Assembly: GCA_963664625.1 (NCBI GenBank)
Contig: OY761541.1
Coordinates: forward strand, 1,922,001 to 1,986,000
Direction: 5' to 3'
DNA length: 64,000 nt
From: CBDCFV01 sp963664625
Lineage (GTDB): Bacteria > Chloroflexota > Dehalococcoidia > Lucifugimonadales > UBA3495
Below are positions 38,358 to 46,680 of this stretch, in pieces (positions within the stretch are counted from its first letter, which is position 1; each line of letters opens with the position of its first letter). Made by a program: the position numbers and the translations under genes. Under the pieces are notes generated by a model. The model was not told where the DNA came from. It made no database searches and saw only the letters and a program-made list of their open reading frames with translations.

Positions 38358-39125
38358 CTAAAACTGCACGTTGTAAACGACCTGGACGACCTTGCCGTCG
38401 CGCAGGGCCTCGAAGTACGGTTGTGGGGCGTCGGGGTGCTGGAGCCAGCGGCGGGCGATGTAGGCGCAAATGTTGGCCAGTTGATTGCCGACGGAGTGTT
38501 CGGGGCCGACAAAGCAGAAGTTTCCCAGCACCGCCGTCGAGTCGACGCCGTCTTCAGAGGCCAAGTAATGGGTCATGTAATTCTGCTGCACCGACCTGCC
38601 GTTGCCAGCCACTACCATCGCAAAATCCGTAATGGGCCAGACCGATTCCATCAACTGATGACTTTCCATGCCTGACATGTTCAGTTCATCCACCAACATG
38701 TTGAGCGCGAACAGCAAACGGCTCATGGCTACTTGGGAGGGCGTTTCTCCAAGGTCGCGGCGTCCATCACCGCCGCTCAGCACCCGGGCCAGTTCCTGCT
38801 TGTCCACGTAGGCGGCGATCAGGGGCGTCTCACGACGGATGAGGATGTTGAGACAGTCCTGAATAAGCTCATGCCTCTTTGCTGCGGGCCAAGACACAAA
38901 GTAGCCGCGGCCCTGGAAAATGTCCGCCGGCCGGAGTTCCGAAGGGGTGCCGTTCTGGCCTCGGGGATGCCCAAAGTGCCGCCGGTATAGGGCGTCGAAC
39001 TCCCCGGTGACGGCGACCGACTGGGACTCGTGAACAAGCAGTCCCACGTGTACGTGGTGAGGCTGGTTTGGATCGTTAAGGCTGCTGCCCGTATTGCCGG
39101 ATTCGCCCGCGTAGACCAAGTACAT
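38358..39125 (-). CDS. DUF3800 family protein
   Basis: 255 residues. N-terminal YLVYAGESGNTGS and later TDFAMVVAGNG and ASEDGVDSTAVLGNFCFVGPEHSVGNQLAN place it in DUF3800, an RNase H-like family often carried by mobile regions. Members normally begin YxDESG; here the Asp is Gly (AGESG), removing a presumed metal ligand while keeping the Glu. C-terminal IADICAYIARR-type helix is ANICAYIARRW. Stands alone 120 bp upstream of greA. Confidence 0.75.
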   Translation of the reverse strand: MYLVYAGESGNTGSSLNDPNQPHHVHVGLLVHESQSVAVTGEFDALYRRHFGHPRGQNGTPSELRPADIFQGRGYFVSWPAAKRHELIQDCLNILIRRETPLIAAYVDKQELARVLSGGDGRRDLGETPSQVAMSRLLFALNMLVDELNMSGMESHQLMESVWPITDFAMVVAGNGRSVQQNYMTHYLASEDGVDSTAVLGNFCFVGPEHSVGNQLANICAYIARRWLQHPDAPQPYFEALRDGKVVQVVYNVQF

Positions 39126-39169
39126 GGTGAGGCCTCCAGACCACAGTGGGATACTCTATAGCAAACGTT

Positions 39170-39796
39170 CTATTCCTGGGATTGGTCCTCTCCCTCTTCC
39201 ACGGGGGCTTCCGCTTCTTCCTCAACCTCTGCTCTTTGCACCTCTACCCTGGCGATGACGTCTTCGGGGTCTCCCAGCAACACGACGTTGGCGGGCAAGG
39301 GCACGTCGGCCGCCCTGATTACTCCGTCGGCCTCGGTCAGCACGGCCAGGTCGACCTCAAGCTCCCTGGGCACTTCCAGCGGCAAGGCCTCCACCGTAAC
39401 CTCTCTTTGCTGCTGGACCACGGCGCCCCCGACGGCGATTGCGCCCGGAGACTCTCCCACCAACGCCACCGGCACTTGGGCGGAGATGGGGCGCGAGGCT
39501 TCGGCGACCAAGAAGTCCACGTGAAGAATGTCGTCACGCCTGGGGCCCCACTGGATTTCACGAGTAAAGGCCAGTTGGCTTCCCTGCTCCCCCTCAACGG
39601 TTATCTCAACGGGCGTATTGCCTCCGGCCCTGGTCAAGGCTCCAACCAGCGCCGAGAATTCGCATTGCAACGACCGCGACTCTATGCCGGCTCCGTACAA
39701 ATGGACGGGAATAATGCCCTGGCGCCTTAGCGCGCGCACCTTCTTGCCTTGGATTTCTCTTGGCGCCAGCGTCAATCTGATGGTATCGGATGCCAT
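39170..39796 (-). CDS. rplY: 50S ribosomal protein L25/CTC
   Basis: 208 residues: L25 domain (REIQGKKVRALRRQGIIPVHLYG) binding 5S rRNA, then the TL5/CTC beta domain (VTVEALPLEVPRELEVDL, NVVLLGDPEDVIARVE) and an acidic tail EEEAEAPVEEGEDQSQE. The long two-domain form is usual outside Gammaproteobacteria and is linked to general stress. Confidence 0.92.
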   Translation of the reverse strand: MASDTIRLTLAPREIQGKKVRALRRQGIIPVHLYGAGIESRSLQCEFSALVGALTRAGGNTPVEITVEGEQGSQLAFTREIQWGPRRDDILHVDFLVAEASRPISAQVPVALVGESPGAIAVGGAVVQQQREVTVEALPLEVPRELEVDLAVLTEADGVIRAADVPLPANVVLLGDPEDVIARVEVQRAEVEEEAEAPVEEGEDQSQE

Positions 39797-39934
39797 TCCT
39801 GTTGATGCTCCCGGTTCGATTTAAACTCTGCTTCCTCACGCTCAATGCGGGAAGGGACGTTCAGAAGTCTAATAATAGCACCCATACAGATTCAATGAAA
39901 CAACGAGTTGAGGGCAGGGCCTTGTTCATTCTCT

Positions 39935-40053
39935 CGTCATTCCCGCGCAGGCGGGAATCCATGTAATCTTGCCACGGGAAAAGCCTGCCCTCGTGGAGAC
40001 GGGGGTTGCCATAGACGGCGGTGATATGGTTTCCCGCTTTCGCGGGAAAGGCA
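39935..40053. repeat. Two REP-like palindromes
   Basis: Copies at 39935-39960 (CATTCCCGCGCAGGCGGGAA) and 40030-40053 (TTTCCCGCTTTCGCGGGAAA). The gap 39797-40222 otherwise holds only a short coding remnant at 40153. Confidence 0.85.
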
Positions 40054-40152
40054 GGCACCCAAGTAATCCAAACCGGGAAAATGAAAAGGCCCTGGAGTTG
40101 AGGGTGTCCGTCAGAATTTTGGGTTGGGAGAGAATGGAGAGGTAAATTGGTG

Positions 40153-40206
40153 ATGAAGGACTTTATCGCGCGGCAGTTGTCACGCCCGGCGGCGCCGCCG
40201 GTCTAG
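40153..40206 (+). pseudogene. Short N-terminal remnant, possibly of a methyltransferase
   Basis: 17 codons, MKDFIARQLSRPAAPPV, with GGAGAGG about 11 bases upstream. The sequence resembles the start of SAM-dependent methyltransferases that open with a (M)xxxIARQLxxPSG motif. The frame then stops and no continuation is found, so it reads as a truncated gene start. Weak evidence. Confidence 0.25.
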
Positions 40207-40222
40207 CAGACCTTTCAAGCGG

Positions 40223-41230
40223 TTAGATGTAGGGGATGACCCTCTCGCCGAACAGGCTTATTGCGTTCATGATGTCCCGGTGGGGAGGGCCGCCGGAGTG
40301 GGCATGGCGCAAACGCAGCAGGCAAAGCTCTGCGCCCGTAGCCTCTCCCCATCGGCGAAACTCGCTGACGCACTCCTCCGGGTCTCCCAGGACCAACCGA
40401 TCAGGGGCTATGCGGTCCAGGGTAAGTTGTGACTCGGACTCTATGCTCCTGAACTCGGGAAGGCCCGCCTGCCAATAGTAGTGGTAGGCGGTCATCACCT
40501 CGGGGCCGTAGACCCTTTCGGCCTCATCCCGGCTGGAGGCGACCCAAGCATCTCGCATCAGCACAACCTGGGAGTCGCGCCCCGTCTCCGATGCCGCCTC
40601 CCGGTAGGCGTCGATGAGTCCAACCGTCGCTTCCAAGCCGGTGCTGGGGGTGGAGACGAAGCCGTCGGCCAGCCTTCCGGCGCGGCGGGCGCCGGGCGGG
40701 TTGCTGGCGCCGATCAACAACGGAGGGCCAGGCCGCTGGTAGGGGAGTGGACTCACCCGGACGTCTTCCAAGTCAAAGTGCCTGCCGTGGAAGGAGAACG
40801 GCTCGCCGGTCCAGCAGCGGCGCATGATTTCCACGCTCTCTTCCAACCGGCTTACCCGCTCCCTGATGGGCACGTTGAAGGCCCTGAAGTCGGCGGCTTG
40901 GTAGCCCAGCCCCACGCCCAGGGTGACGCGGCCTTTGGATACCAAGTCCAGCGTGACAACGTCTTCCGCCACTTTCACCGGATGGTGCAGCGGCAACAGG
41001 ATGACCGAGGTGCCCACCCGCAAGGTCTGGGTGCGGCTGGCGACGGCGGTAGCCACGATCAGCGGGGACGGCAGAAATCCGTCCTTGTCCTGGTGGTGCT
41101 CTCCGAAGAAGCAGGCGTCGAAGCCGGCCTGCTCCGCCAACTGCGCTTCGGCGATGACCTCGTCGATACACCGGTCAATGTCATCGCCCCGGGGAGGGTT
41201 GGCGATGGAGCTGTATATGCCAAGTTTCAT
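40223..41230 (-). CDS. LLM class flavin-dependent oxidoreductase
   Basis: 335 residues, luciferase-like TIM barrel. MKLGIYSSIANPPRGDD, EQAGFDACFFGEHHQ, RVGTSVILLPLHHPVKVAEDVVTLDLVSKGRVTLGVGLGYQ and PPLLIGASNPPGARRAGRLADGFV are the diagnostic stretches for FMN- or F420-using monooxygenases and reductases. Reduced-flavin donor and substrate cannot be read from sequence. Precedes no partner reductase. It is 13 bp downstream of the FAD oxidase gene on the same strand, so the two are likely co-expressed. Confidence 0.85.
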   Translation of the reverse strand: MKLGIYSSIANPPRGDDIDRCIDEVIAEAQLAEQAGFDACFFGEHHQDKDGFLPSPLIVATAVASRTQTLRVGTSVILLPLHHPVKVAEDVVTLDLVSKGRVTLGVGLGYQAADFRAFNVPIRERVSRLEESVEIMRRCWTGEPFSFHGRHFDLEDVRVSPLPYQRPGPPLLIGASNPPGARRAGRLADGFVSTPSTGLEATVGLIDAYREAASETGRDSQVVLMRDAWVASSRDEAERVYGPEVMTAYHYYWQAGLPEFRSIESESQLTLDRIAPDRLVLGDPEECVSEFRRWGEATGAELCLLRLRHAHSGGPPHRDIMNAISLFGERVIPYI

Positions 41231-41243
41231 AGGCGCCTCATCA

Positions 41244-42431
41244 TCATGGATGCGCTCTTCCCGCGTAGGAGTGTTCGGGGAGCAACAGGTCTCCTTCCCG
41301 GAACCGGCTGCCGCGGAAGGCGCGAATCGGGTGGCCGCTGCTATCGCCGTGGAGGACGAGTTCCGCCATCATCCTGCCAATCACCGGAGACAACTTGAAC
41401 CCGTGGCCGCTGAACCCGGTGGCCCAGTAGAGTCCATCGACCATTTCCGACCTGTCCAGGACCGGGTTGCCGTCGGGCGTCAGGTCGTACAGCGAACCGT
41501 ATCCACCGAGAGGCGTGGCCATGCCGAAGTCGGGGAAACGCCGCTTGGCCCGCTCCCAGAACCTGGTGATGACGCCGTGGTCGGCATTGAGCCCATAGGA
41601 GTCGGGGTTCACGACCTCGTCCAAGTCTCCCGGTGCTTCGCCTCCCAGCAGCGTGTTTGGTCCTGGGCTGGCCCGGAGGTAGGACCCGGTGGTGTGGTCG
41701 ATGATTATTGTGGTCATCTCCTCCAAGGATGGAGGGCGCCGGAGGTGGACCAACTGCACCCGGGTGGGCGTAATCGGAATCGGCTCGCCCAAGGGCGCGG
41801 CCAGCTTGTTGGTCCAGGGCCCGGTGGCCGCGACCACGGCTTCCGTCTCTATCTCACCCGCCTCCGTTTCCACGGCGACGACCCGCCCGCCGGCGGTCTT
41901 GATGCCGGTAACCGCGCACTCGGTCCGAATCTCCGCGCCGTGGTTCATGGCCTGCTCTGCGAAGGCGTAGGTGGTGGCCATGGGATCGGCGTACCCGGAC
42001 GTAGGCTCGTAGACTCCCAGGGCGACGCCGTCGATGGAGACACTGGGGACTATCTCGGCTATGTCGGAAGGGTCCACAAGACGGATGTCCACGCCCAGTT
42101 CGCGGTTCATGGCCACGTTGGCCCGGGCCGCTACGGCATCCACGTCGTCGAACAGTTGGAGCCTGCCGGTCTCGATGAAGCGGGCATCCCCGCCAACGGC
42201 GTCGGCAAAATTATGGAATACGGCGCTGGCTTCGATCGCCATCCTGACGAGGACCGGGTTGGGGTAGTGTTCGCGCACCATAGCCCCGGACCTTCCGCTG
42301 GCACCCGCAGCCAAGTGGTTTTTCTCCAGCAGCAGCACCTTCCCCGCGCCCATGCGGGCAAGGTGCATGGCGGTGCTGGTCCCGATGACTCCGCCCCCGA
42401 TGACGACTACGTTGGCCGATGATTGCATCAT
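41244..42431 (-). CDS. FAD-dependent amine/sarcosine-type oxidoreductase
   Basis: 395 residues from ATG at 42431; a longer reading to 42500 has no support. N-terminal dinucleotide fold NVVVIGGGVIGTSTAMHLARMGAG then LLLEKNHLAAGASGRSGAMV, and C-terminal TPDGNPVLDRSEMVDGLYWATGFSGHGFKLSPVIGRMMAELVL, both typical of the DAO/sarcosine oxidase beta family. Oxidises a secondary amine or amino acid with FAD; substrate unknown. Divergent from the GPP34-P450 gene, with the shared intergenic region at 42432-42580. Confidence 0.85.
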   Translation of the reverse strand: MMQSSANVVVIGGGVIGTSTAMHLARMGAGKVLLLEKNHLAAGASGRSGAMVREHYPNPVLVRMAIEASAVFHNFADAVGGDARFIETGRLQLFDDVDAVAARANVAMNRELGVDIRLVDPSDIAEIVPSVSIDGVALGVYEPTSGYADPMATTYAFAEQAMNHGAEIRTECAVTGIKTAGGRVVAVETEAGEIETEAVVAATGPWTNKLAAPLGEPIPITPTRVQLVHLRRPPSLEEMTTIIIDHTTGSYLRASPGPNTLLGGEAPGDLDEVVNPDSYGLNADHGVITRFWERAKRRFPDFGMATPLGGYGSLYDLTPDGNPVLDRSEMVDGLYWATGFSGHGFKLSPVIGRMMAELVLHGDSSGHPIRAFRGSRFREGDLLLPEHSYAGRAHP

Positions 42432-42580
42432 GCTCCAGTCTCCCGACGACACGCTGAGGAGCATTGTATGGGCGGGCCACTGTACAAGTAAAGCAAACAA
42501 GCCTCAGCCAACAATGGCAATGCTCCTCAGTTTAAGGCATACTACCAGCATCGTTGCCATAAAGGGGAGGGTGACGCGTA

Positions 42581-44581
42581 GTGCTCCGATTTGTCGAAGA
42601 ATTGCTTATCCTCATCGAAGAGGAACAGATTCCGAATCGGACGTTGCGTTATGCCTTGGCGGGGGCCGTGTTGATGGACCTGGCCTTGGAGCATCGCATT
42701 GACACCGACCTCCAGGCCCTGTACCTGACCGATGCGATGCCGCTGGGCGACGCCCTGCTGGACCCCGTTCTGGCGGAGATTGCAGCGGGGCCGGAGTCTC
42801 AGTCCTGCGAGTTCTGGGTGAGGCGGATTGCCGAAAAGGGCGACTGCCTGCACGCGCAAGCCCTGGCGCGGCTGGAGGCCCAGGGCATCATGGAGTCCGA
42901 CGACGGCGGATTTTTCACACTGGCGCTCCGGGTGAACCGCTCCCATCGCTATCCCCGGAACCCTTCATTGGCGGCGGCTGGCGAAGCGTCGGAGCAGGAA
43001 ATCCGTTCGCGCCTTATGGAAATTCTATTCAACGACGACGTGATTCCGTCTCCCCGGGATATAGCCATCATCAGCCTGTGCCGGGCCTGCGGCCTGTTCC
43101 GGCGAACGATGACGCCGGAGGAATACAACGAGGTAGAGGAGCGCATCGAGTTGATAGCCCGGCTTGAGCAGTCGGCCCGGGCGTTGACGGAAGCGATCCG
43201 GACAATGACGGTGGCCGAAACTCAAGCGGAGCGGCGGCTTTTTCGGGAACGCCGGGGGAGTAGCGGGTGGCCAAAGGCGTCAGGGTGGTTGCCCGTTATT
43301 GGCCACGCTTTGAAGCTGACCGGAGACATCCGCGCCTTTTTCACCGAGCAGTATCTGAAACATGGCCCGGTATTTGAGGTGAACGCCTTTGGCAACAGTT
43401 TTGTGGTGATGGCCGGTCCGGAAGCTAACCTGTTTATGATACGGGAAGGCAAGTTCCACCTGCGGAGCCGGGAGGTTTGGGATGGATTCAAGGATTGGTT
43501 GGGCGTGGCTACATTACTGGTTGGGATGGATGGGGCAGACCACCGACTGCTGCGAAGGACTAAGCGCAGGGGCTACTCGCGGCAACACATCCTGGAGCGA
43601 CTGCGGGAAGCCGTAGCCGTCGTGGAGCGGGAATTGACTGAGTTGCCCTCGGACCGTCCCGTTCCCGTTGTCTATACCATGCAGCGCGTGATGACCGAAC
43701 AGATTTCGCTGCTGTCGGCCGGCTCGTCATCGCGGGAGCGCATTGACGACATAATTACCTTCAACGACGCGATGCTCATGGTGTTTATAGCTCGGCGCTA
43801 TCCGAAGTTTATGACGCGGACGCCGAAGGTGATGCGGGCGCGCCGCCGCCTCGAACTGCACATCGAGCGAATGCTGAATGAGCGCGAGCTGAAACTAGGA
43901 GACGAGACCAACGACCTGGTTGACGACCTGTTGGAATTGCGCCACTCGGCCCCCGACTTTCTAGCGGATACGGATATGTTCATTGCAGCCATGGGTCCAT
44001 TCATGGTTGGCTTGGACACGGTGGCTCCGACCACCTCCTTCGCGCTCTACGCTCTATTGAAACATCCCGACGTGCTGGAACGGGCGCGAGCGGAGGCGGA
44101 CGAGTTGTTCGCCTCCGGTGAGCTTACTTCGGAAAGTCTAGCCCGGATGACCGTTACCAGGGGCGCCATCCTGGAAGCCCTCAGAATGTATCCCATCGGG
44201 CCGGCGCTGTCGCGCACGGTGACCAATTCGTTTGACTTCGCCGGCTATCGCATTCCCTACGGAACTGATGTACTGATTGCGATGACTGTCACCCATTACC
44301 TGCCCGAGTTCTTTCCCGAGCCGGAGCGCTTTGACGTTGAACGCTACTCGCCGGAGCGTCGGGAAAACGTTCAGCCCGGCGCATTCGTTCCCTTCGGGCT
44401 TGGGCACCATAGCTGCCTGGGGCAGGGATTCGCAGAAGTACAGATGATACTTACGATAGCGACGCTGCTGCACCGAGCGGAAATTGTCCTGGCGCCGCCC
44501 GGATACCGGTTGAAGGTTCAACAAACTCCGACACCGAGGCCGGCCGGTAACTTCAAAATCCGGTTGCGGCCCCGGCAGTAG
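42581..44581 (+). CDS. GPP34 domain - cytochrome P450 fusion
   Basis: 666 residues from GTG at 42581 with GGGGAGGG about ten bases upstream. N-terminal ~200 residues (LRFVEELLILIEEEQI, LAGAVLMDLALEHRIDTD) match the GPP34/GOLPH3 fold, which in eukaryotes binds PI4P membranes; bacterial roles are unknown. After a linker at about 205-225 comes a full P450: I-helix VGLDTVAPTTSF, ExxR EALR (532-535), and heme loop FGLGHHSCLGQG with Cys612. No N-terminal anchor, so GPP34 may provide membrane docking. No frameshift or stop at the junction. Followed 16 bp later by a membrane acyltransferase. Confidence 0.82.
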   Translation: MLRFVEELLILIEEEQIPNRTLRYALAGAVLMDLALEHRIDTDLQALYLTDAMPLGDALLDPVLAEIAAGPESQSCEFWVRRIAEKGDCLHAQALARLEAQGIMESDDGGFFTLALRVNRSHRYPRNPSLAAAGEASEQEIRSRLMEILFNDDVIPSPRDIAIISLCRACGLFRRTMTPEEYNEVEERIELIARLEQSARALTEAIRTMTVAETQAERRLFRERRGSSGWPKASGWLPVIGHALKLTGDIRAFFTEQYLKHGPVFEVNAFGNSFVVMAGPEANLFMIREGKFHLRSREVWDGFKDWLGVATLLVGMDGADHRLLRRTKRRGYSRQHILERLREAVAVVERELTELPSDRPVPVVYTMQRVMTEQISLLSAGSSSRERIDDIITFNDAMLMVFIARRYPKFMTRTPKVMRARRRLELHIERMLNERELKLGDETNDLVDDLLELRHSAPDFLADTDMFIAAMGPFMVGLDTVAPTTSFALYALLKHPDVLERARAEADELFASGELTSESLARMTVTRGAILEALRMYPIGPALSRTVTNSFDFAGYRIPYGTDVLIAMTVTHYLPEFFPEPERFDVERYSPERRENVQPGAFVPFGLGHHSCLGQGFAEVQMILTIATLLHRAEIVLAPPGYRLKVQQTPTPRPAGNFKIRLRPRQ

Positions 44582-44597
44582 AAAGAGTTCTATTGTC

Positions 44598-45770
44598 ATG
44601 GCAAGCGCAAACCGACCGTCGCAGCGTTACTATGACCTGGACGCACTGCGATCCACAACCATGTTCTTGGGTACCGTGCTGCATGGCGGCCTTTTCGTCC
44701 TGCCGGAGATGCTTCCCGCTTGGCCGATATACGACGCTACGGCCAAGGGCGATCCGACCTACAAGCTGGTGATTGAGACCCTCCACGGCTTCCGTATGCC
44801 GGTGTTTTTCCTGCTCAGCGGTTTTTTCAGTGCTCTGCTCTGGCAGCGTCGTAGCCTGCGCGCGATGGGTATGCACCGGCTAACGCGGGTGGGCATCCCC
44901 TTAGCCGTCGGCTGCTTTACCATCATCCCGCTGAGCATCTGGCTGCTGGCCGCCGCCGGCGGTTACCGGGAGCCTTATGATTTTCCGATTTGGGCGTTGC
45001 CTTTTATATGGTTCTTCGGCTTGGCCCATCTCTGGTTTCTCTGGTATCTGTTGCTGATGGCGGGGGCTTTGATTATCGCGGTCCGGCTGGGCCTGCAATT
45101 CCGGGATTCCGCCTTGTGGTGGCTGGTCATCCCGATTTCAATAGCCGTTTCCCTGTTGATGGTTGAACCGATTTACGGGGCGGATAACCCTATGGGGATA
45201 ATTCCGAACCCGGTGATTATCATTTACTACACTTGTTTCTTCCTTTTCGGCGTATTCTTCTACCAGCGGGGATTTGCGGTCCGCCGTTGGTGGGTCGTCG
45301 CTTTGCTGCCAGCCGCCGCCGCTTTCTACGCGGGTTTCCACCTTCTGGGGCAATACTTGGCGGCTTTCGAGGGCGCAACCCCCAACGCTTATATGTTCAA
45401 AAACCCGTTGACTCTGGTCAGTACGCTGGTTGAATCCGTTGGCACTTGGCTGATGTGTTTCGGACTGATGGGCCTGTTCCACTGGGCGGCGTCCCGGGAG
45501 AGTTTCACGGTACGCTATATTTCCGACGCCTCGTATTGGATGTACCTGATGCACCTGCCCTTGGTGATAATGGCCCAGTATCTGGTGCTGTACCTGCCCA
45601 TCCACTACCATCTCAAGTACGTGATAGTTGTGGCCGGGGTGTCCGCCGTTCTGGCGGTGACTTACCAGTATGGGGTGCGCTACACCTTTATAGGCCGCGC
45701 GCTCAACGGGCCGCGCACCCGGCGGGGGCCGGCGCCGCCCAGTCAGCCGCAGCCGGCCGGTTCGGAGTAG
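44598..45770 (+). CDS. Acyltransferase family 3 (OpgC/OafA-like) membrane protein
   Basis: 390 residues with ~10 hydrophobic helices. Begins RYYDLDALRSTTMFLGTVLHG, the DxLR/H start of acyltransferase-3 proteins, then GFRMPVFFLLSGFFSALLW and late SDASYWMYLMHLPLVIMAQ. These enzymes O-acylate sugars, glucans or lipids at the inner membrane. Sixteen bp after the GPP34-P450 gene and in the same direction, so the P450 product may be an acylation substrate or a lipid modified by both (inference). Confidence 0.83.
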   Translation: MASANRPSQRYYDLDALRSTTMFLGTVLHGGLFVLPEMLPAWPIYDATAKGDPTYKLVIETLHGFRMPVFFLLSGFFSALLWQRRSLRAMGMHRLTRVGIPLAVGCFTIIPLSIWLLAAAGGYREPYDFPIWALPFIWFFGLAHLWFLWYLLLMAGALIIAVRLGLQFRDSALWWLVIPISIAVSLLMVEPIYGADNPMGIIPNPVIIIYYTCFFLFGVFFYQRGFAVRRWWVVALLPAAAAFYAGFHLLGQYLAAFEGATPNAYMFKNPLTLVSTLVESVGTWLMCFGLMGLFHWAASRESFTVRYISDASYWMYLMHLPLVIMAQYLVLYLPIHYHLKYVIVVAGVSAVLAVTYQYGVRYTFIGRALNGPRTRRGPAPPSQPQPAGSE

Positions 45771-45817
45771 ATTAGTAACCTGATTACACAAATGAGTTGA
45801 CTCACACGAGGCTCTAC

Positions 45818-46579
45818 ATGACCACAAAATCGATACAGATGCTGCCCTACCGCCGGATGGGCGACATTGACTACGCCAGCCTTGACTTCAATCCCGATGT
45901 TTCAGTGGAAAAGCCCGATGCTATGGAACAACACTTGGAACAGGCCGAGATTTTCGGCCTCCTCAGCGCACGTTTTACCGACTTCAACCAACGCCCCGAC
46001 GTCTTTCTCGACTTCGATTCCAACATCTGCTACCACCGGAGCAATCTTAACGTGCGCGTCTCGCCGGACGTTTACTTGGTCTTTGGGGTCGATGCCCAAG
46101 CCATCCGGCCACGCAAGCTCTACCTGCCTTGGGAGGTGGGCAAGCCGCCGGACTGGGTATTGGAAATCGCGTCCGAGAGCACAGGACGGGAGGACATTAA
46201 CCATAAGCCAGCCACCTACGCCCGGATCGGGGTACCGGAATACTGGCGTTTCGATCCCACCGGCGGGAACTACCACGGCGAACCAATGAGCGGGGGCCGA
46301 TTGGCCGGCGGGGTATACCAGCCCATAGAGTTGGACACCGAGCCGGACGGTATCCTGAAGGGATATAGCGAGGTCTTGGGCTTGAGCCTCTGCTGGGACG
46401 ACGGCTGGCCCCGGTTCTACGACCCGGAGACGGGGACGTACTTGGAGAACTGGCGGCAGGACCGGGCGGCGCGGATGGAGGCTGAGGCCCAACGAGACTC
46501 GGAGATGACCGCTCGCCAGGAGGCTGAGGCGGAAGTGCGGCGGTTGCGCGAAGAGAACAGGCGGTTACGGGGGGAATAA
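45818..46579 (+). CDS. Uma2 family (DUF820) protein
   Basis: 253 residues from the ATG at 45818. RVSPDVYLVFGVD, PPDWVLEIASESTGREDIN and KPATYARIGVPEYWRFDPTGG are the Uma2 PD-(D/E)XK-like motifs; a C-terminal coiled coil (RMEAEAQRDSEMTARQEAEA) follows, as in the 14472-15281 copy. Role unproven. Ends just before a hairpin terminator. Confidence 0.8.
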   Translation: MTTKSIQMLPYRRMGDIDYASLDFNPDVSVEKPDAMEQHLEQAEIFGLLSARFTDFNQRPDVFLDFDSNICYHRSNLNVRVSPDVYLVFGVDAQAIRPRKLYLPWEVGKPPDWVLEIASESTGREDINHKPATYARIGVPEYWRFDPTGGNYHGEPMSGGRLAGGVYQPIELDTEPDGILKGYSEVLGLSLCWDDGWPRFYDPETGTYLENWRQDRAARMEAEAQRDSEMTARQEAEAEVRRLREENRRLRGE

Positions 46580-46582
46580 CAA

Positions 46583-46606
46583 AAGGGGGCCGCTCATGGC
46601 CCCCTT
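46583..46606. terminator. Bidirectional hairpin terminator
   Basis: AAGGGGGCC/GGCCCCCTT with a six-base loop, between the convergent Uma2 and citrate synthase genes. Reads with a TTTT run on the minus strand and without a clear U-tract on the plus strand. Confidence 0.7.
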
Positions 46607-46640
46607 GAAAATCACCTTGCGGTAAGGGCTACCCCTTTAC

Positions 46641-46665
46641 CGTCATTCCCGCGCAGGCGGGAATC
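46641..46665. repeat. REP-like palindrome
   Basis: CGTCATTCCCGCGCAGGCGG unit 15 bp beyond the citrate synthase stop. Confidence 0.85.
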
Positions 46666-46680
46666 CCGCCAAGGCAAACC

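Noticed and set aside
45867..46289. Alternative frame within the second Uma2 gene
   Set aside because: Shadow frame; the Uma2 frame has all family motifs.
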